64,000 nucleotides of DNA from DASUAS01 sp963809795 (GCA_963809795.1 CAWELN010000005.1:1-64000); one strand, 5' to 3'. Positions 52,271-61,489 are shown, counted from the first letter of the stretch. Notes: generated from the letters alone by a model not told the origin. Program-made: numbers and translations.

Positions 52271-52399
52271 TCGCTCGCTGCGCAGTGCGGCGCAAGGCGG
52301 CACCTGGAGCCGAGCGGTCGAGCGCGGGTGTCGCTGGCGAGCCTCCTCCGCTCGCTGCGCACGTACTCCGGCGGCCGCATCGGCGCAGGCTAGGGGCAG

Positions 52400-52795
52400 C
52401 TATGTGCGGGCGACCTTCAGGCGGGTCTCGGCCCGGTCCAGTGCCGCCAGCGCCTCTTCGTTGTCCGGGTCGCGGGCGAGGGTCTCCTCGGCCCGGCGCT
52501 TGGCCGATTCGGCCCGGGGGACGTCGATCTGCTCCCGGAGCTCGGCGAGGTCGGAGAGCACCACGAGGTTGTCGCCGGTCATCTGCACGAACCCGCCGTG
52601 CACCGCCGCCGCCTCCTCGCCGGAACCGGGGAGGATGATGCGCAGCTCGTCGTCGGCGAGCGCGCCGAGATAGGGCACGTGCCCGATGAGGAACGCGATG
52701 GAGCCCTCGATCGGACGGCAGACGACCATCTCGGCCTCGCCGTCGAACAGGATCTTCTCCGGCGAGACCAGCTGCACCGGGAACGCGGTGGGCAT
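52400..52795 (-). CDS. atpC: ATP synthase F1 subunit epsilon
   Basis: 131 residues: FPVQLVSPEKILFDGEAEMVV beta sandwich, GHVPYLGALA, then a helical C-terminus (REQIDVPRAESAKRRAEETLA). Forms the central stalk with gamma and inhibits ATP hydrolysis. Last gene of the atp operon; 68 bases after atpD, with a copy of repeat D between them. Confidence 0.93.
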   Translation of the reverse strand: MPTAFPVQLVSPEKILFDGEAEMVVCRPIEGSIAFLIGHVPYLGALADDELRIILPGSGEEAAAVHGGFVQMTGDNLVVLSDLAELREQIDVPRAESAKRRAEETLARDPDNEEALAALDRAETRLKVART

Positions 52796-52811
52796 TACAG
52801 ACTCCCTAACT

Positions 52812-52863
52812 GGTCGATTCCGCTCCGCCGTCCCGCCCTCCGGGCACGGCTCCGCTGCATCTC
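52812..52863. repeat. Dispersed repeat D between atpD and atpC
   Basis: GGTCGATTCCGCTCCGCCGT, then CCGCCCTCCGGGCACGGCT and CATCTC. Shared with 60102-60153 and, in part, 60163-60186. Contains the small inverted repeat CCCTCCGGG. Confidence 0.65.
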
Positions 52864-54309
52864 CTAGCTCTCCTGCAGCGTCTTCGCCTTGGCCAGCACG
52901 CTCTCGACTCCGCCGACGTTGAAGAACGCCTGCTCGGGCACCTCGTCGAGCTCGCCGTTGACCAGCGCCTCGAACGACTCGACCGTCTCCTCGACCGGAA
53001 CGAAGATGCCGGGCAGGCCGGTGAACACCTCGCCCACGAAGAACGGCTGCGAGAGGAACCGCTGGATCTTGCGGGCCCGGGCGACGGTGACCTTGTCATC
53101 CTCGGAGAGCTCGTCGAGACCGAGGATGGCGATGATGTCCTGCAGCTCCTCGTAGCGCTGCAGCACCTCCTGCACCCGCCGGGCGCAGTTGTAGTGGCGA
53201 TCGCCCACGATCTCCGGCGCCAGGATGTTCGACGTCGACGCCAGCGGGTCCACCGCCGGGTAGATGCCGAGCGCCGCGATCTGACGGGAGAGCTCCGTGG
53301 TCGCGTCGAGGTGGGTGAAGGTGGTGAACGGTGCGGGGTCGGTGTAGTCGTCGGCGGGCACGTAGACGGCCTGCAGCGACGTGATCGAGTGACCCTTGGT
53401 CGACGTGATGCGCTCCTGCAGCTCGCCCATCTCGTCGGCCAGCGTGGGCTGGTACCCCACCGCCGACGGCATGCGGCCGAGCAGCGTCGACACCTCGGAG
53501 CCCGCCTGCACGAAGCGGAAGATGTTGTCGACGAAGAGCAGCACGTCCTGGTTCTTCACGTCGCGGAAGTACTCGGCGACGGTGAGCGCGGAGAGGGCGA
53601 CGCGGAGGCGCACGCCCGGCGGCTCGTCCATCTGGCCGTAGATGAGCGCGGTCTTCGCGATGACGCCGGACTCCTGCATCTCCAGCCAGAGGTCGGTGCC
53701 CTCACGCGTGCGCTCGCCCACCCCGGCGAACACCGACACACCACCGTGGTGGAGGGCGACCCGCTGGATCATCTCCTGGATCAGCACGGTCTTGCCCACG
53801 CCGGCGCCGCCGAAGAGGCCGATCTTGCCGCCCTGCACGTAGGGCTCGAGCAGGTCGACGACCTTGATGCCGGTCTCGAACATCAGCGCCTTCGGCTCGA
53901 GCTGGTCGAACGGCGGCGGCTCGCGGTGGATCTCCCACCGCTCCTCGATGTTGGTGAGCTGGTCCTCGGTGACGTCGAGCGGCTCGCCGATCACGTTGAA
54001 CACGTGACCGAGCACGCCGTCGCCCACCGGCATGGTGATGCCCTGGCCGGTGTTGTGCACGATCGTGCCGCGGCGCAGGCCGTCGGTCGGCTTCAGGCAG
54101 ATGGCCCGCACCCGGCTGTCGCCGATCTGCTGCGCGACCTCGGCGGTGATGGTGATGGTGTCGCCCTCGAGCTCGGCGTCCATCTCGAGCGCGAGGTTGA
54201 TCTCGGGGAGGGCGTCGGGCGGGAACTCGACGTCGACGACCGGGCCGGCGATCGCGACGACGCGTCCGTCCTTGAGGGTGGTCTCGGGGGTGTCGGCGGT
54301 CATCGTCAT
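52864..54309 (-). CDS. atpD: ATP synthase F1 subunit beta
   Basis: 481 residues. Walker A GGAGVGKT, the catalytic Glu in VGERTREG, Walker B LLFVDNIFRF, and DELSEDDK (the DELSEED motif that contacts gamma). Catalytic subunit making ATP from ADP and phosphate. 25 bases after atpG. Full length. Confidence 0.98.
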   Translation of the reverse strand: MTMTADTPETTLKDGRVVAIAGPVVDVEFPPDALPEINLALEMDAELEGDTITITAEVAQQIGDSRVRAICLKPTDGLRRGTIVHNTGQGITMPVGDGVLGHVFNVIGEPLDVTEDQLTNIEERWEIHREPPPFDQLEPKALMFETGIKVVDLLEPYVQGGKIGLFGGAGVGKTVLIQEMIQRVALHHGGVSVFAGVGERTREGTDLWLEMQESGVIAKTALIYGQMDEPPGVRLRVALSALTVAEYFRDVKNQDVLLFVDNIFRFVQAGSEVSTLLGRMPSAVGYQPTLADEMGELQERITSTKGHSITSLQAVYVPADDYTDPAPFTTFTHLDATTELSRQIAALGIYPAVDPLASTSNILAPEIVGDRHYNCARRVQEVLQRYEELQDIIAILGLDELSEDDKVTVARARKIQRFLSQPFFVGEVFTGLPGIFVPVEETVESFEALVNGELDEVPEQAFFNVGGVESVLAKAKTLQES

Positions 54310-54334
54310 GATGGGCTCCTGTGGTGCTGGCAGA

Positions 54335-55306
54335 TCAGGCGTCGGTCGCGTGCGTGGCGAACAGATCCGCGTCGCGGCCTTCGATGGTGTCGGAGAGGTA
54401 GTCGGTGTCGTGCTCGCCCTGGCGGAGGGCCTCGGAGCCGGACACGATCTCCATGATCTCGGTGGTGATGGTGTCCTGGCGGGCGCGGTTCATCACCCGG
54501 CTCAGGCTGGTGATGAGGTCGGCGGCGTTGTCGGTGGCGGCCTTCATCGCCCGCTGGCGGGCGGTGTGCTCCGACGCGGCGGCGTTGAGCAGCGCCGCGT
54601 AGACCCGCGAGTCGACGTAGCGCGGGAGGAGCAGGTCGAGGATGCCCTCGGGCGACGGCTCGAACTCGTACGCCGCGGCGACGGTCGCCTCGCCGCCCTC
54701 GGCGGCCGGGATCTCGTCGCGCACCAGTGGCATCAGCGTCTGGCGGGTGACGATCTGGACGCCGGCCGAGTGGTACGCGGTGTAGACGACCTGCACCTCG
54801 TCGGTCTCGCCGGCGAGGAACGCGCGCGTCGCCGCGGCCCCGACCTGGCGGGCGTCCTCGTAGCTCGGCTGGTCGCTGAAGCCGCTGGCGACCGCGTCGA
54901 TCTTGTAGTCGCGGTAGCGGAAGTAGCTCTCGATCTTCCGGCCCACCGCGATGATCGAGTAGTCACGTCCACGGGCGACCTCGGCGAGCACGGCGCGCTC
55001 CGCCTCGCGGATCACCGACGAGTTGTACGCACCGGCGAGGCCGCGGTCGGCGGCGATCACGATGAAGGCGACCCGGCGGATCTCGGGACGCGGCGTGAGC
55101 AACGGGCTGTCACTGCCGCTCCCTCCCGCCGACAGGTCGCGCACGACCTGCGTGATCGCCTCGCTGTAGGGCTGCGCGGCCTCGACCGCAGCCGTCGCCT
55201 TGACGATGCGACTGGCCGCGATCAGCTCCTGCGCGCGCGTGATCTTCTGCGTCGACTGGATGCTGCGGATCCGTCGGCGGAGGACCCGCTCCTGACCACC
55301 GGCCAT
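54335..55306 (-). CDS. atpG: ATP synthase F1 subunit gamma
   Basis: 323 residues: RVLRRRIRSIQSTQKITRAQELIAASRI coiled N-terminus and the C-terminal helix NAADLITSLSRVMNRARQDTITTEIMEIVSG. Central rotor shaft. Contains an actinobacteria-style extension of about 20 residues. 173 bases from atpA, unusually far for this operon. Confidence 0.96.
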   Translation of the reverse strand: MAGGQERVLRRRIRSIQSTQKITRAQELIAASRIVKATAAVEAAQPYSEAITQVVRDLSAGGSGSDSPLLTPRPEIRRVAFIVIAADRGLAGAYNSSVIREAERAVLAEVARGRDYSIIAVGRKIESYFRYRDYKIDAVASGFSDQPSYEDARQVGAAATRAFLAGETDEVQVVYTAYHSAGVQIVTRQTLMPLVRDEIPAAEGGEATVAAAYEFEPSPEGILDLLLPRYVDSRVYAALLNAAASEHTARQRAMKAATDNAADLITSLSRVMNRARQDTITTEIMEIVSGSEALRQGEHDTDYLSDTIEGRDADLFATHATDA

Positions 55307-55325
55307 CTCTATTCGCTCGCTCTCT

Positions 55326-55348
55326 GCGAGGCGGGATACCCGCCTCGC
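55326..55348 (-). other. Perfect hairpin in the atpA-atpG spacer
   Basis: GCGAGGCGGG (55326-55335), loop ATA, CCCGCCTCGC (55339-55348). In the minus-strand mRNA it lies 20 bases before the atpG start. It could tune atpG translation, stop an exonuclease or be a mobile hairpin. Confidence 0.6.
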
Positions 55349-55479
55349 GGACGTTCGCTCGCTGGCGAGCGCCCTGCGCTCGCTCCGCTCGTCTCCGGGC
55401 GCCGCGTCGTGCGGACCGCTGTGGGCACCACGGCCCTACTTGCTCTCTGCGAGACGGCGAGCACGTCGGTCACCATGGC

Positions 55480-57090
55480 CTATTCGCTCGCTGCCACTTC
55501 GGCTTCGGTTTGTGCGTCTGCTTCGGCTTCGAGGGGACTGCCCTCGACGACCACGGTCTCGGTCGCACCGGAGTCGAGGCCGGCGACGAACGAGTCGTGG
55601 AACGCGTTCACGGCGTGGGCGAGTGAGTCGTCGTCGGGCAGGGCCCCGGTGTCGCGGATGGTCGCCAGCAGGCCGGTGTGGCGGGTCTGCACCCACTCGT
55701 GGAGCTCGTTCTCGAAGCGGCGCACCTGGTCGACCGGCAGGTCGTCGAGCGCGCCGGAGGTGCCGGCGTACACCGACACGACCTGGAGCTCGACCGGCAT
55801 CGGCGAGTTGAGCGGCTGCTTCAGGAGCTCGACCAGGCGGTACCCACGGTCGAGCTGTGCCTTCGACACCGCGTCGAGGTCGGAGGCGAAGGTCGCGAAC
55901 GCCTCCAGGTCGCGGAACTGCGCGAGGTCGACCTTGAGCGTGCCGGCCACCGAGCGCATGGCCCTGATCTGCGCCGCGCCACCGACCCGGGACACCGAGA
56001 TGCCCACGTCGACCGCCGGGCGCACACCCGAGCGGAACAGGTTCTCCTGCAGGTAGATCTGGCCGTCGGTGATCGAGATCACGTTGGTGGGGATGTACGC
56101 CGAGACGTCACCCGCCTTGGTCTCGATGACCGGGAGCGCGGTGAGCGACCCGGCACCGAGCGCCTCGCTCAGCTTCGCGGCGCGCTCCAGCAAGCGGCTG
56201 TGCAGGTAGAAGACGTCGCCCGGGTAGGCCTCACGACCCGGCGGGCGGCGCAGCAGCAGCGACAGCTGGCGGTACGCCTCGGCCTGCTTCGACAGGTCGT
56301 CGTAGACGACGAGCGCGTGCTCGCCGTTGTTCATCCAGTGCTGGCCGATGGCGCAGCCGGCGTAGGGCGCGAGGTACTTGAACACCGCGCTGTCGGCCGC
56401 GGGCGCGTTGACCACGACCGTGTACTCCATCGCTCCGTGCTCATCGAGCGTGGCGACGGTCTGCGCGACGGTGGAGCCCTTCTGACCCACCGCGACGTAG
56501 ATGCACTTCACGCCCTGGCCCTTCTGGGCGAGGATCGTGTCGATCGCGACCGTGGTCTTGCCGGTCTTGCGGTCACCGATGATGAGCTCCCGCTGGCCGC
56601 GCCCGATCGGCGTCATGGCGTCGATGGCCTTGATGCCGGTCTGCAGCGGCTCGTGCACCGGCTGGCGGCCGACGATCCCCGGGGCCTGCACCTCCAGGCG
56701 TCGCACCTCGGTGGCGTTCAGCGGGCCCTTGCCGTCGATCGGCTGACCGAGGCCGTTGACGACGCGCCCGACGAGCGGGTCGCCGACCGGCACCGAGAGG
56801 ATCCGGCCGGTCGCCTTGACCGCGCTGCCCTCCTCGACGTGGCTCGCCTCACCGAGGATGACCGCGCCGATCGACTCCTCGTCGAGGTTCAGGGCCAGCC
56901 CGAGGGTGCCGCCTTCGAACTCGAGCACCTCGTTCACCGAGGTGTCGGGGAGGCCCTGCACCCGGGCGATGCCGTCGCCGACCTCGAGCACGCGACCGAC
57001 CTGGTCCTTCTCGAGGGTGGGCGAGAACGTGGCGACGTGCTCGCGCAGCGCGGCGGCGATCTCGTCTGCATTGATCGTCAGTTCGGGCAT
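55480..57090 (-). CDS. atpA: ATP synthase F1 subunit alpha
   Basis: 536 residues. Walker A GDRKTGKT, the conserved VSRVGGAAQIRAMR (alpha Arg finger region), and ALVVYDDLSKQAEAYRQ. Non-catalytic nucleotide sites. The last 15 residues are acidic and Ala/Glu-rich. Start follows atpH by one base. Confidence 0.98.
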   Translation of the reverse strand: MPELTINADEIAAALREHVATFSPTLEKDQVGRVLEVGDGIARVQGLPDTSVNEVLEFEGGTLGLALNLDEESIGAVILGEASHVEEGSAVKATGRILSVPVGDPLVGRVVNGLGQPIDGKGPLNATEVRRLEVQAPGIVGRQPVHEPLQTGIKAIDAMTPIGRGQRELIIGDRKTGKTTVAIDTILAQKGQGVKCIYVAVGQKGSTVAQTVATLDEHGAMEYTVVVNAPAADSAVFKYLAPYAGCAIGQHWMNNGEHALVVYDDLSKQAEAYRQLSLLLRRPPGREAYPGDVFYLHSRLLERAAKLSEALGAGSLTALPVIETKAGDVSAYIPTNVISITDGQIYLQENLFRSGVRPAVDVGISVSRVGGAAQIRAMRSVAGTLKVDLAQFRDLEAFATFASDLDAVSKAQLDRGYRLVELLKQPLNSPMPVELQVVSVYAGTSGALDDLPVDQVRRFENELHEWVQTRHTGLLATIRDTGALPDDDSLAHAVNAFHDSFVAGLDSGATETVVVEGSPLEAEADAQTEAEVAASE

Positions 57091-57091
57091 G

Positions 57092-57622
57092 TCAGATCTG
57101 CTCCCGCAGTTGTTCGAGCCGGTGACGGACGGAGCCGTCGATCACGAGGTCACCCACCCGGGCGACGACGCCTCCGAGCACGGACGGGTCGACGACGACC
57201 TTCACCTCGACGTCTTTCCCCGTTGCCCGGTTCAAGGCCTCACGGAGCCGCTCGGTCTGCTCGGGCGTGAGCTCGATCGCGCTCCGGACCTCGGCCACCG
57301 CCCGCCGCTGCTCGGCCGCCGCCAGCTCCACGAACCGGTCGATGATCGCGGGCAGCTCGCTGGCCCGGCCGGCGGCGATGATCAACGATGCCAGCGCCGC
57401 GCTCGCCTGGAGCGCCTTGCCGCCGAGCAGGTCCTCGACCACCGCCACCCGCCGTTCGGTGGGCAGCGCGGGATCGGTGAGCGCGGTCCGCAGCTCGTCG
57501 GACCCCTCGAAGGTCCGCGCGAAGCGGAACAGCTCGTCCTGGATGTCGGCCATGTGCCCCTCGGCGCGGCTCACCTCGAGCAGCGCGTGGGCGTAGGCCT
57601 CGACGCGAGGGGTCGACGGCAC
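57092..57622 (-). CDS. atpH: ATP synthase F1 subunit delta
   Basis: 176 residues: VEAYAHALLEVSRAEGHM, then LNRATGKDVEVKVVVDPSVLGGVVARVGDLVIDGSVRHRLEQL, the OSCP C-terminal signature. Links the F1 head to the b-subunit stator. Separate from atpF here (not fused as in mycobacteria). Confidence 0.95.
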   Translation of the reverse strand: MPSTPRVEAYAHALLEVSRAEGHMADIQDELFRFARTFEGSDELRTALTDPALPTERRVAVVEDLLGGKALQASAALASLIIAAGRASELPAIIDRFVELAAAEQRRAVAEVRSAIELTPEQTERLREALNRATGKDVEVKVVVDPSVLGGVVARVGDLVIDGSVRHRLEQLREQI

Positions 57623-57624
57623 GG

Positions 57625-58164
57625 CTAGTTGCTCCCTACCTGGTTGATGTAGCTCTCGATGAGGGCGGTCTGGGTCTGGCGGTCGAGGTTGCGCTCGACG
57701 ACCTTCTCGGCCAGCTCGATCGACAGCTCGGCCACCCGGCCCTGGAGGTCGGCCATGGCCCGCTGGGTCGCGAGCCGGATGTCCTCCGCGGCGCGGGCAC
57801 GGAGCTCCGCGATCTCGCCGTCGACCGCCGCGATGCGCTCCTGGCGCACGCTGTCGGCCTGCGCCCGGGCCTCCTCGATGATCTGGCTGGCGTCGTTGCG
57901 GGCGTCGGCCAGCTGACGCTTGTACTCGTCGAGCGACGTCTCAGCTTCCACGCGAGCCTGCTCCGCCTTGTGGAGGTCTTCCCGGATGCGTTCCTGACGG
58001 GCCTCGAGGCCCGCCTTGATCGCCGGCCACGCCTTCCACGCCAGGAGTCCGAAGACGATGAGGAAGGAGATCGAGCCCCAGAGCAGCTCCTTGCCTTCCG
58101 GCAGGATCGGGTTCTTGGCCTTGACGTTGACCTCTTGGGCCGCGAGCAACAGGGTTGCGAACAC
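57625..58164 (-). CDS. atpF: ATP synthase F0 subunit b
   Basis: 179 residues from GTG 58164 (GGGAGGGG upstream, six-base gap). One transmembrane helix (LWGSISFLIVFGLLAWKAWPAI, about residues 27-48) followed by a long amphipathic helix ending VVERNLDRQTQTALIESYINQVG. Peripheral stalk. Two bases before atpH. The longer frame upstream is the shifted atpE. Confidence 0.94.
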   Translation of the reverse strand: MFATLLLAAQEVNVKAKNPILPEGKELLWGSISFLIVFGLLAWKAWPAIKAGLEARQERIREDLHKAEQARVEAETSLDEYKRQLADARNDASQIIEEARAQADSVRQERIAAVDGEIAELRARAAEDIRLATQRAMADLQGRVAELSIELAEKVVERNLDRQTQTALIESYINQVGSN

Positions 58165-58178
58165 CGTCGTCCCCTCCC

Positions 58179-58440
58179 CTAGCTCTTGGCGAGGAAGAAG
58201 AGCACGAAGCCGAACAGCGCGAGCGCCTCGGTGAACGCGATACCGAGGAACATCGTGGTGCGGATCGTGCCCTGCATCTCGGGCTGGCGGGCCATCGCCT
58301 GGATCGCGTTGCCGACCACGAGGCCGATGCCGATGCCGGGGCCGATGGCCGCGGCGCCGTACACGATGCCGGCACCGATCGACTGCAGACCCGACCTTGA
58401 GCTCACCGGCCTGCTGGGCGGCGAGGAGAAGCGTGGACAT
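58179..58440 (-). CDS. atpE: ATP synthase F0 subunit c, one-base insertion in this sequence
   Basis: Starts MSTLLLAAQQAGELKVG at ATG 58440 (AGGAGAGAG upstream). An extra G in the GGG near 58389 throws the frame. Reading from the shifted frame gives LQSIGAGIVYGAAAIGPGIGIGLVVGN, the first helix, then MARQPE loop and TTMFLGIAFTEALALFGFVLFFLAKS with the proton-carrying Glu. Corrected length about 86, normal. A GTG at 58406 would allow a 75-residue product, but lacks a good ribosome binding site. Confidence 0.93.
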
Positions 58441-58472
58441 GGTTTTCTCTCTCCTGTTGGTTGTGAAGGTTG

Positions 58473-59249
58473 CTAGTGCTCGGGGTGGAGCGCGTCACCG
58501 AGGTACACCGCCGTGAGCAGGGTGAAGATGTACGCCTGGAGGAACGCGACGAGGAGCTCGAATGCGATCACACCGATGTTCAGCAGGAACGGGCCGACCG
58601 CGATGACCTTGAGGATTCCGGGGTTGTGAGACAGGGCGTACGCGGTGAGCAGCGACAACGCCGTGAGCAGGATGTGGCCCGCCATCATGTTGGCGAGGAG
58701 TCGGACGGCCAGCGAGAAGGGCCGCACCAGGAAGAGCTGCACGAACTCGATCGGGGTGACGAGGAGGTACAGGGCCTTGGGTACGCCCGGCGGGAAGAGG
58801 TGGCCGGTGAGGTACTTGAACCCCTGGCTCCTGAAGCCCACGACGAGGTAGATGACGTAGGTCTGGAGCGCCAGGTACCCCGGGATGCCCATGCGTGCCG
58901 TCGGCGGGAACTGGATCCCCGGGATCACTTCCCAGATGTTCAGGAAGAGGATGAACAAGAAGAGCGTGCCGAGGAACGGCGTGAAGCGGCCGGCGTCGTG
59001 CCCGACGACGTCCTTGGTGATGCCGTTGTCGACGAACTCGTAGGTCATCTCGACGACGTTCTGCACACCCGTGGGTTGCAGCTTCATCTTCCGGCTGCCG
59101 GCGAACATCAACACGAGGATCGCAATTGACGAGATGATCACCAGCAGCGCGGTCTTGTTGATCGCGAAGGGTGTGCCCTCGAACCAGATGTCCTTCCACC
59201 GGAAGATCTCGTCGATGGGCGGGAACGTAAAGGCGCCGAGCACAGGCAC
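58473..59249 (-). CDS. atpB: ATP synthase F0 subunit a
   Basis: 258 residues, about six helices. RPFSLAVRLLANMMAGHILL contains the essential Arg of the proton path, and the last helix is FELLVAFLQAYIFTLLTAVYLGDALH. Forms the half-channels beside the c-ring. First classical gene of the operon; 32 bases before atpE. Confidence 0.97.
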   Translation of the reverse strand: MPVLGAFTFPPIDEIFRWKDIWFEGTPFAINKTALLVIISSIAILVLMFAGSRKMKLQPTGVQNVVEMTYEFVDNGITKDVVGHDAGRFTPFLGTLFLFILFLNIWEVIPGIQFPPTARMGIPGYLALQTYVIYLVVGFRSQGFKYLTGHLFPPGVPKALYLLVTPIEFVQLFLVRPFSLAVRLLANMMAGHILLTALSLLTAYALSHNPGILKVIAVGPFLLNIGVIAFELLVAFLQAYIFTLLTAVYLGDALHPEH

Positions 59250-59264
59250 GGACAGCTCCCCTTC

Positions 59265-59717
59265 CTACTGCCGGCCCGGCTTCAGGCCGGGGTAGCCCAA
59301 TGTGAGACTGACGTGACGCGACTCCCAGGTGAGGAGCGCGAGGTGGACGACGGCGACGGTGAGCAGCAGCACGCCGATGTCGATCCAGGCGATGGTGTCG
59401 AGCGCGAGCGCGATGCCGAACAGGATCCCGAGCCGCACGATGTATCCACCGAGCACCACGCCCATCACCGCACCGGGCGAGCGCCGGGCGGTGTAGGTGA
59501 TGAGGGCGGCGGACGCGAGGAAGTTGAGGCTGACGAGCACCAGGCCGATGGCCGCGCTGATGAGACCGTCCACGCCGCTGACCAGACCGGCCACCAGCAG
59601 CACCGCGGGCGACACGATCAGGACCCGCCGCACGAGGTCGCCGGCGATCTGGCCCTCGTAGGCGACCGACGGGTCGGCGGAGGCGATCTCGGGGTTCACT
59701 GCGTGTGTCGCGCCCAT
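59265..59717 (-). CDS. atpI: AtpI-like ATP synthase assembly protein
   Basis: 150 residues from MGATHAV (ATG 59717), four helices: VLIVSPAVLLVAGLVSGVDG, LISAAIGLVLVSLNFLAS, GAVMGVVLGGYIVRLGILFG, IDIGVLLLTVAVVHLALL. Position and hydropathy fit the small ATP-synthase subunit I proteins upstream of atpB. Weak sequence conservation in general for the family. Confidence 0.8.
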   Translation of the reverse strand: MGATHAVNPEIASADPSVAYEGQIAGDLVRRVLIVSPAVLLVAGLVSGVDGLISAAIGLVLVSLNFLASAALITYTARRSPGAVMGVVLGGYIVRLGILFGIALALDTIAWIDIGVLLLTVAVVHLALLTWESRHVSLTLGYPGLKPGRQ

Positions 59718-59956
59718 GGCTTCCCCTCGTCGTGTCGGGCGATGCGGTCGCGGTACTCGTAGTAGGCGGTGACGCACGACGCGAGCACGCCGAAGAGCCC
59801 GAACGTGAGGAGCAGCGCGGGCGACGTCCCGAGCTTGCCGTCGAGGAACGCCCCGAAGAGCCCGAAGAGCACGGGGCCCACGACGAGCGTCAGTGCCTGG
59901 GTCAGGCCGTCGCCGTACCCCTTCTTCTCACGTGCCGACTGGTCGGCTGCGTCCAC
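59696..59956 (-). CDS. Small membrane protein, AtpZ/AtpI-like
   Basis: 86 residues from GTG 59956 (GGAGGG nine bases upstream): DAADQSAREKKGYGDGLTQALTLVVGPVLFGLFGAFLDGKLG, then LLLTFGLFGVLASCVTAYYEY. Two helices with the G-x-x-x-D turn (FLDGKLGTSP) of AtpZ/Mg transport-type AtpI partners. Overlaps the next gene start by 22 bases, so it is coupled. Confidence 0.78.
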   Translation of the reverse strand: MDAADQSAREKKGYGDGLTQALTLVVGPVLFGLFGAFLDGKLGTSPALLLTFGLFGVLASCVTAYYEYRDRIARHDEGKPWARHTQ

Positions 59957-60101
59957 CCGGGAAATCCCTCCGTACCTGGGCGCGTCACAAGCACCAGGCG
60001 CTTGTGAATGTATTCGCAAGCTATCCGACACCCTCTCGAAACGTCAAACCGGGCGCCGTCTGGAGGCCGATATTTTCCGGCCGGGAGGACCCTAGTCCAA
60101 C

Positions 60102-60186
60102 GGTCGATTCCGCTCCGCCGTCCCGCCCTCCGGGCACGGCTGCGCTCCATCTCTTGCCCAACGGTCGATTCGGCTCCGCCGTCCCG
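60102..60186. repeat. Repeat D, one full and one partial copy in tandem
   Basis: 60102-60153 matches 52812-52863. A partial second copy (GGTCGATTCGGCTCCGCCGT) runs 60163-60186 into the stop of the wecA-like gene. Confidence 0.65.
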
Positions 60187-61375
60187 CTACCGGCCCCGCC
60201 GAGCCGCCCGGCGCGGCTCCAGGTCGACCACCTCGGCGGCGTCGTCGTCCTCCCCGGGCTCCCCGGGCGCCTCGGCCGCCCGGGCGCTGCGCACCCCGGG
60301 GTGGAAGTAGATGTAGAGGAGCAGGGCGAGGGTGAGGACGGCGAGCGGCACCAGCGAGTTGCCGCGGTCGGTGAAGGTGGGCAGCAGCACGATCGCCGAG
60401 AGCAGGGCGGTCCAGAGCCAGAGGATCACGACCGCCCGCCGGGGACCGTGCCCCATGCGCATGAGCCGGTGGTGGAGGTGCTCGTGGTCGGCCTGGGCGA
60501 ACGACTGGCGCTTGACCAGGCGGCGCACGAACGAGAACGCGGTGTCGAAGATCGGTACGCCGAGGATCACCAGCGGGATGGCGAGCGGGGCGAAGTAGAA
60601 GTAGGTCTGGCCGCTGAACGGGTCGGCGGTGCGCCCACCCACCGTGATGGTGGTGGTGGCCAGCAGCAGGCCGAGGAACATCGCACCGGCGTCGCCCATG
60701 AAGATGCGCGCCGGGTTGAAGTTGTGGGGCAGGAAGCCCACGCAGATGCCGACGGTGATGGCGGCGATCAGCGGGCCCATGTTCGAGCCCTCGAGCAGAC
60801 CGGCCTTGAACAGCCGGTCGGCGTAGAGGAACAGCGCCGCCCCCGCGATCATCACGATGCCGCAGGCGAGGCCGTCGAGGCCGTCGATCAGGTTGATGGC
60901 GTTCGCCATCACCACCACGGTCAGCACGGTGACGAGCGGGGCGAGGTCGGGCGAGAGCACGACGTACTCGTAGCTGGCGAACGGGACCCGGAAGTAGAGC
61001 ATGGTGACGCCGAGCAGCGACAGGACGCTGCCGCTCAGCACCTGGCCCGCGATCTTGGCCGGGGGCGAGACCTCGCGCAGGTCGTCGAGGGCGCCGACCA
61101 CGAACATGACGCCGCCCGCGAGCAGCAGGCCGAGGGGTTCGGAGTTGTCGGCGAAGATCTCGTGGAACTGGGTGAGCTGCGACGCCACCGCCATCGCCAC
61201 GAGGAACCCGACGAACATCGCCGCCCCACCGAGCGTCGGCGTCGGGCGCGTGTGGATGCTGCGCGGGCCCGGCATCGCGACCGCACCGATGCGGGGCGCG
61301 ACCTTCCGCATCACGAACGTCAACACGAACGTGACGACGGCGGCGATCCCGGCGACCGTCAGGTACCCGCGGCAT
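60187..61375 (-). CDS. wecA: WecA/MraY-family polyprenyl-P glycosyl-1-phosphotransferase, 5' end shifted
   Basis: About 395 residues. Motifs: GALDDLREVSP (first Asp pair), NAINLIDGLDGLA, FMGDAGAMFLG, and DHEHLHHRL. Eleven helices. Attaches HexNAc-1-P to undecaprenyl or decaprenyl phosphate, the first step of a lipid-linked glycan. The annotated in-frame GTG 61326 would cut off the first helix (YLTVAGIAAVVTFVLTFV). ATG 61375 is one base out of frame, so a single-base error near 61370 is likely. Same gene order as in mycobacteria (rfe upstream of atp). Confidence 0.88.
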
Positions 61376-61455
61376 CTAGACGGCGCTCTCGGACTGGTCG
61401 AGCCGTGCGGCGATGCACGTGGCCTGCGAGAGGTTCCGCCCGGCGGCGGAGACCC

Positions 61456-61489
61456 GGCTCGGAGAGCCGAGCCTCGCCGGCGGCGAGGC
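61456..61489 (-). terminator. Two overlapping hairpins between glyA and wecA
   Basis: GGCTCGG/CCGAGCC (61456-61462 with 61467-61473) and GCCTCGCC/GGCGAGGC (61471-61478 with 61482-61489). They share GCC 61471-61473, so only one can form fully at a time. About 75 bases beyond glyA. May be a terminator or a regulatory switch for wecA. Confidence 0.45.
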
